A stretch of 64,000 nucleotides of DNA from the NCBI GenBank assembly GCA_964648795.1, contig CAZYMB010000001.1:124001-188000 (forward strand), read 5' to 3'. Below are positions 59,779-64,000 of the stretch, one piece after another. A program made the position numbers and the translations under genes. The number at the start of each line of letters is the position of its first letter. Positions within the stretch are counted from its first letter, which is position 1. The notes under the pieces were generated by a model. It was not told the origin of the DNA. It saw only the letters and a list, made by a program, of their open reading frames with translations, and did not search any database. The DNA is from JAHDDW01 sp964648795 (lineage in GTDB: Bacteria; Actinomycetota; Acidimicrobiia; Acidimicrobiales; SZUA-35).

Positions 59779-61559
59779 TACATTCGTTCCGGAACCGGGA
59801 TCAAGAGAAGCTCACATACTTTGCTAAGTAGCTCGTTCGTGAGTTTGACGAGTGCCAGCCATGACCCACGTATAGTTTCATCGGTTTGAGAAACGATGTG
59901 GCAACAGTCATAGAAAGTATTGAAGCTACTGGCAAGCTCATAGGCGTATTCGGCCAACTGATTCGGAGCGTACTGTTCACGCGTACGGTCAATAACCTCT
60001 GGGAACTTGAGAAGCTGCAGTGCTAGAGCTGCTTCTGACTCATGAGCCCACGGTGCGAAGTCTCCTGGTGCTAGACCTTGCTCTTTGGCTTTGCGTAAAT
60101 TAGAAGCTGTGCGAACGGCGACGTACTGCAGGTAAGGACCAGTTTGGCCCTTTAGCTGTGTAAAGCGTTCCAGGTCAAAATTGTAGTTAGTCATGCGATG
60201 GTTATGTAGCTCGCCGTATGTAAGAGCGGCTAAACCTACCTTGTGGGCGATTTCAGCTCGTTCTGACTGCTCGTACTCAGTGGCTAGTGAATTGTCATCA
60301 AGCTGCTTAAGAGCGAGTTTGCTCGCATCAGAGATTAGGTCTTCAAGTCTAGGAAGGTTGCCATCACGGGTCTTCAATGGCTTTCCGTCTGGTCCATTTA
60401 CAGTTCCATTGGGGGCATGAATTAGTTCGACATCTTCTCCAGCTATCTTTGCGAGACGAGAAGTCCTGAAGACTTGTTCGAAGTGTAGTGCTTGGCGGTT
60501 GTCAACGATGTAGACGATCTTGTTCATCTTTAGATCGTCAACTCGTTCTTCAATAGTGGCTACATCCGTAGTTGCGTAGGTGAGTCCGCCACGAGAGTTC
60601 AGGAGCATCAGTGGAGGTATTTCAGCTGTATCTTCTTCAGTCACTACATCGACGATTACGGCGCCTTCGCTTTCTTTAGATACTCCGGCTGCTGCGATTC
60701 GTTCGATCATTGCTGGAGTGCGATCACTGACGGTTGCTTCGCCGAGCCAAAGGTCGAATCCAACGCCCAGACGACTGTAGTTCTTCTCTAATTCAGCTAT
60801 AGATACATCTCGGAAGTGTTGCCACAAAGCCCTGTATCCAGAGCGTCCATCTTGGAGTTCTTTAGTAGCAGCCTGAGCTCTGGCTGCGAAGTCTTCATCA
60901 TCCTTGCAGCGCTGCGAAGCTTGCGGATAGAGGACTTCAAGGTCAGCAATTGTTACCGGAGACTCGTTTGGGTATTCGCCAGCGAATTCTGAATCGAAAT
61001 ATGGTAGCTCTGGGTTTGAGTCTTCGATTGCCGCAATGAGTTGTCCCATTGGTAGCCCCCAGTCACCTAGATGAACATCACTTGTGGTGTTAACTCCAGC
61101 GAAAGAATAAATTCGTTTGAGGCTCTCGCCAATTATGGCTGTGCGTAGATGTCCAACATGAAGGCTTTTGGCTACGTTTGGTCCGCCAAAGTCGAGAAGA
61201 ACTTTCTTAGCAGCGTCTGCGCTGTCATTGAGTCCAAAGTCTTTTGATGCTGCTGTCTTAGTAAGTTGGTCTGCGAGATAACTAGGTTGGACGTCGATGT
61301 TTATAAATCCAGGACCCGCAATGGAGAGTTCCGCAATTGTTGAGCTTAGAGCCTCATTGTTATTAATTGAGTCGACAATGCCCTGTGCTAATTCTCGAGG
61401 GTTCTTCCCAGCTGACTTAGCTGCAGGCATAGCTCCATTGCACTGAAACTGGCAGAGATCTGGACGTTGAGAATAGGTGACCTGAGCATGGCTGCGGTCA
61501 GCGCCGAGGCTTTCAAAAACCGATCCGAATATTTCTGAGAGCTCACTTATTACTGACAT
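59778..61559 (-). CDS. argS: Arginyl-tRNA synthetase
   Basis: 593 residues. FGGPNVAKSLHVGHLRTAIIG holds the HIGH motif (HVGH); the GKPLKTRDGN segment replaces KMSKS, and the C-terminal DALR anticodon domain (about 460-593) is present, with ELHNHRMTNYNFDLERF and GPYLQYVAVRTASNLRK. A TAAGCT box lies six bases before the ATG. The only matching tRNA in the window is tRNA-Arg(CCT). First gene of the argS-mutM-RNB run. Confidence 0.97.
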   Translation of the reverse strand: MSVISELSEIFGSVFESLGADRSHAQVTYSQRPDLCQFQCNGAMPAAKSAGKNPRELAQGIVDSINNNEALSSTIAELSIAGPGFINIDVQPSYLADQLTKTAASKDFGLNDSADAAKKVLLDFGGPNVAKSLHVGHLRTAIIGESLKRIYSFAGVNTTSDVHLGDWGLPMGQLIAAIEDSNPELPYFDSEFAGEYPNESPVTIADLEVLYPQASQRCKDDEDFAARAQAATKELQDGRSGYRALWQHFRDVSIAELEKNYSRLGVGFDLWLGEATVSDRTPAMIERIAAAGVSKESEGAVIVDVVTEEDTAEIPPLMLLNSRGGLTYATTDVATIEERVDDLKMNKIVYIVDNRQALHFEQVFRTSRLAKIAGEDVELIHAPNGTVNGPDGKPLKTRDGNLPRLEDLISDASKLALKQLDDNSLATEYEQSERAEIAHKVGLAALTYGELHNHRMTNYNFDLERFTQLKGQTGPYLQYVAVRTASNLRKAKEQGLAPGDFAPWAHESEAALALQLLKFPEVIDRTREQYAPNQLAEYAYELASSFNTFYDCCHIVSQTDETIRGSWLALVKLTNELLSKVCELLLIPVPERM

Positions 61560-61565
61560 TTAACT

Positions 61566-61571
61566 AGCTTA
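61566..61571 (-). promoter_or_regulatory. Putative -10 box TAAGCT, leaderless argS
   Basis: TAAGCT on the minus strand, six bases before ATG 61559. Confidence 0.45.
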
Positions 61572-61593
61572 TCGGGCGAGCTTTAGTCTTAGG

Positions 61594-62835
61594 TTAAGTT
61601 ACAAGTCCTTGAACACAGAGTTTCGCTGCGGCTTCGCCAGACTCGAGCGCTCCGTTAATCGAGGCATCGGCCAGATGGTCGCCGGCGAGGATGATGTCAC
61701 CGGAGACTCTCTTTGCCAGCTTGCGTTCAGCAGAAACCTGTATTTTGGGTTGAGCTTTCGGTATCTGCTGTACTTCGAGAGTTCGCCAACCATTTACCTG
61801 GTCTCCGAACCAACCGTTGAGGGCCTGTCTCATATCGTCTTCAGTCGTATTGATACCAGTAGTTGTAGCCACCATCGTAGCTTTGCCAGCTGGAGCGTAA
61901 GCAGGGCTGACATTACTTATGACAGCAAAGTTGTTTACCGGCGAGTTAACTCCCAGGTGAATATTCGTATCTTTGGTTGGGACTTTATCGGCCCCGAACC
62001 AAATACTCACACACGATTTCCACCCCTGATGTATGGACTCAGCACTCGAGGAATGGACCGGGTTTAGGATCTTGCACAAACGGTGTGCGATGTCACGGTC
62101 AGTGGCGACGATCACGCCATCGAAGTGTTCGCTGTGATCGCCAATCTTTATGCATTGGTTAGAGACTTCGGTTACCGTGTGGTTCAACAGAATTGAGCCT
62201 TTGAGCTTTTGCGAAAGCTGCAATGGTATTTGAGCCATACCTTTCGATGGAACTACTGCATTAGAACTAGCTAGCATTTTGAATACAAACTGCAAGGTGT
62301 TGGCCGAACCACTCAACTGCGGATCAAGCGTGATTCCGCTGAATAGTGGTCTCCAGAAATTCTCGATAAATTTGGGCGAGAATCCGTACACGTCGAGAAA
62401 GTCTAGGGCGGTGATGTCTGGGCGTTCCCATAGTTCAGACACTGACAGTTTCTTAAGGTCTTTCCTTAGTTTCAGCAAGGTGAGCTTGTCACTCAAAGTT
62501 CCGACTTTAGATAGAGAGGTTCGTAGTGTTGAAGCAGGGGACCTCAGTGGATCTCCTATTTTGAAGGTATTGCCGAAATTGTGGATTGTTGAACCCGGAG
62601 AAAACGACTTTAAGTCAAGACTTGGATAGTCCAGAAGACGTTGGCCTGCCGGATAGCCATCAATATATATCTGAAATCCCGCATCGATGATGTGTCCGTC
62701 GATGGTGAAGCTTCTAACTCTGCCACCTGGAGTGTCGCTTGCTTCGTAGATTGTGACACTGTGTCCGAGCTCTTTGAGGGTAATGCCCGCAGCTAGGCCC
62801 GCTAGCCCAGCGCCAACTATTCCGATACTCGCCAC
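61594..62835 (-). CDS. FAD-dependent oxidoreductase (amine oxidase/phytoene desaturase-like)
   Basis: 413 residues. N-terminal dinucleotide-binding motif IGIVGAGLAGLAAGITLKELG with IYEASDTPGGRVRSF, and a C-terminal FAD motif ILAGDHLADASINGALESGEAAA. Similar in layout to amine oxidases and carotenoid desaturase-like enzymes; the substrate is unknown and no carotenoid genes are nearby. GTG start with GAGGAG six bases upstream, so not leaderless. Confidence 0.88.
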   Translation of the reverse strand: MASIGIVGAGLAGLAAGITLKELGHSVTIYEASDTPGGRVRSFTIDGHIIDAGFQIYIDGYPAGQRLLDYPSLDLKSFSPGSTIHNFGNTFKIGDPLRSPASTLRTSLSKVGTLSDKLTLLKLRKDLKKLSVSELWERPDITALDFLDVYGFSPKFIENFWRPLFSGITLDPQLSGSANTLQFVFKMLASSNAVVPSKGMAQIPLQLSQKLKGSILLNHTVTEVSNQCIKIGDHSEHFDGVIVATDRDIAHRLCKILNPVHSSSAESIHQGWKSCVSIWFGADKVPTKDTNIHLGVNSPVNNFAVISNVSPAYAPAGKATMVATTTGINTTEDDMRQALNGWFGDQVNGWRTLEVQQIPKAQPKIQVSAERKLAKRVSGDIILAGDHLADASINGALESGEAAAKLCVQGLVT

Positions 62836-62900
62836 TTCAGTCTCCTCTACAGTAAGAGTCTAAAGGTTTCTGACAATAACCTACAGAGCATATGGGATGA

Positions 62901-62906
62901 TAGATT
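62901..62906 (+). promoter_or_regulatory. Putative -10 box TAGATT, leaderless purK
   Basis: TAGATT lies eight bases before GTG 62915. Confidence 0.45.
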
Positions 62907-62914
62907 GATTCTTT

Positions 62915-64000
62915 GTGGATACTCCTAGCTCAAGCTCACAAATCACAGTTGGTATAATCGGTGGAGGCCAGCTTGGGCGCATGCTTACTCAGGCAGCACA
63001 ACAGCTAAATATCGACGTGATTTGCCTTGATCCTGCAGACAATTGTCCTGCAGCTCAAGTTGGAGCGGCTCAGATAGTTGGCGAACTGTCTGATACTGAC
63101 AGGTTGTATGAGTTGGCTTCTCAAGTAACTCATTTGACTTGGGAGATAGAACATTTCGATGTGGATGCTTTAGAGGTTGTACTTTCGAAGCTTGAAAGTC
63201 CGCCGGTGGTTAACCCTAAGCCATCTGATCTGCGAATTATTGCTGACAAGCTAATTCAGAAAGAACATTTAGCAAGTAGAGGTGTGGCTGTACCTAGGTT
63301 TGCAGCACTCAGTGCTCCAGAACTACCCGGAGCAATCAACCAGGCAGGTATGCTGTTCGATGAGTGGGGTGGACTTATAGTCAAATCTCGCAGGGGAGGG
63401 TTTGATGGTAGAGGCAATGCTGTAGTTCGAGACAGGTCTCAGATTGAAGCTGCCATAGCTGATCTTTCCCCTAATTATTCACCTACAGATCTTTATGTTG
63501 AAGAGCTAGTCAACTTCGACTCTGAAGTCTCGGTGCTTATAGCTAAATCGGACACCCTAATTACAGCCTACGATTTGGTGACTACAGTACACGAAGACAA
63601 TATTTGTCATACTGTGTCAGCTCCGGCTCAGGTTAGTGATGAAGTAACGGCGGCAGCGTTCGATCTAGGTAAGCGAGTCGCTCAAGGGTTCGAAGGCTCT
63701 GGGGTGTTCGCAATCGAAATGTTTGTGACAGCTAACGAAGAACAGCTTGTTCAGGTAAATGAGATAGCACCAAGAGTGCACAACTCCGGACACCACACGA
63801 TCGAGGCATGCGAGACATCACAGTTCGAGAACCATATAAGAGGTGTCTGTGGGCTGCGAACTGGTTTCACCCAGCTATCTGCCGGTAGAGCACTGATGCT
63901 CAATATTTTGGGAACCAAAAATATTGACTCGCCTGAACTACCGGCCATCGCCGAAGTCGACACCGGGTTAGAGGAAGCTTCGGCTTATATTCACTGGTAT
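62915..64000 (+). CDS. purK: N5-carboxyaminoimidazole ribonucleotide synthase (3' end outside window)
   Basis: The frame from GTG 62915 stays open to the window end (362 codons). ATP-grasp enzyme: N-terminal TVGIIGGGQLGRMLTQAAQQL and LDPADNCPAAQVG, then central VKSRRGGFDGRGN (nucleotide binding), and LVQVNEIAPRVHNSGHHTIEACETSQFE with the metal ligands. Purine biosynthesis: carboxylates AIR with ATP and bicarbonate. Near its C-terminus at the edge (AYIHWY). purE is expected just downstream but cannot be seen. Confidence 0.95.
   Translation, partial: MDTPSSSSQITVGIIGGGQLGRMLTQAAQQLNIDVICLDPADNCPAAQVGAAQIVGELSDTDRLYELASQVTHLTWEIEHFDVDALEVVLSKLESPPVVNPKPSDLRIIADKLIQKEHLASRGVAVPRFAALSAPELPGAINQAGMLFDEWGGLIVKSRRGGFDGRGNAVVRDRSQIEAAIADLSPNYSPTDLYVEELVNFDSEVSVLIAKSDTLITAYDLVTTVHEDNICHTVSAPAQVSDEVTAAAFDLGKRVAQGFEGSGVFAIEMFVTANEEQLVQVNEIAPRVHNSGHHTIEACETSQFENHIRGVCGLRTGFTQLSAGRALMLNILGTKNIDSPELPAIAEVDTGLEEASAYIHWY

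Overview
The window reads as a compact chromosomal segment of an actinobacterium. Supporting signs are the gene orders hom-thrC-rho-L31-prfA-prmC and wecA-atpI-atpB-E-F-H-A-G-D-C, a DUF3499-like protein, a PknB-type kinase, a TIGR02611/PGPGW protein, a translational T-box before thrS and many leaderless promoters. The base composition is moderate, not the high GC of most cultured actinobacteria. Together with the many Thr-rich secreted proteins this suggests Acidimicrobiia or a relative; that placement is inference. No phage, CRISPR array, insertion sequence or rRNA operon was seen. The only possible mobile relic is a DUF222/HNH (13E12-type) gene.

Layout. 1-4548: 3' end of homoserine dehydrogenase, threonine synthase, a strongly diverged rho, a heptanucleotide tandem repeat, and type-B L31. 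4.7-12.9 kb: HNH protein, two proteins of unknown function, a lipoprotein, RF1, DEAD-box helicase, a 35-codon membrane ORF and PrmC. 12.9-14.9 kb: thrS lacking the TGS domain, under a T-box. 15-26.5 kb: WecA-like transferase, a helical-repeat protein, a DUF4160/DUF2442 pair and the complete F1Fo ATP synthase operon with separate b, b' and delta genes. 26.5-36.9 kb: Thr-rich secreted proteins, Ser/Thr kinase, PPK2, J-domain protein, tRNA-Tyr with a YbaK/ProX deacylase, YajQ, Pgi and a LysM lipoprotein. 36.9-49.1 kb: S9 peptidase, ferredoxin, a coupled three-gene wall operon (CarboxypepD_reg-like protein, class A PBP, trypsin-fold pseudoprotease), tRNA-Arg, ECF sigma factor, an HD protein resembling the body of a CCA-adding enzyme without its catalytic head, and a goose-lysozyme-like/VanY wall protein. 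49.1-64 kb: two sulfotransferases, hydrolase-OsmC fusion, GH16-like protein, shortened GcvT-like protein, Ppx, Ogt, RNase II-type enzyme, Fpg, ArgS, an FAD oxidoreductase and the start of purK.

Themes. Sixteen genes have a TANNNT box 6-8 bases before the start codon and usually no Shine-Dalgarno, which points to leaderless transcription. Genes inside operons do carry Shine-Dalgarno sites. Ten of fifteen convergent gene pairs overlap at their stop codons and no classical intrinsic terminators were seen. Transcription ends therefore probably depend on a factor, yet the syntenic Rho has Arg in place of the Walker A Lys and lacks recognisable Q- and R-loop motifs. Both tRNA genes lack an encoded CCA and share an identical 26-base hairpin exactly 4 bases after the discriminator base, next to further palindromic repeats. 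PolyP metabolism (PPK2, Ppx), cell-wall synthesis and remodelling, and ATP synthesis are the main physiological blocks.
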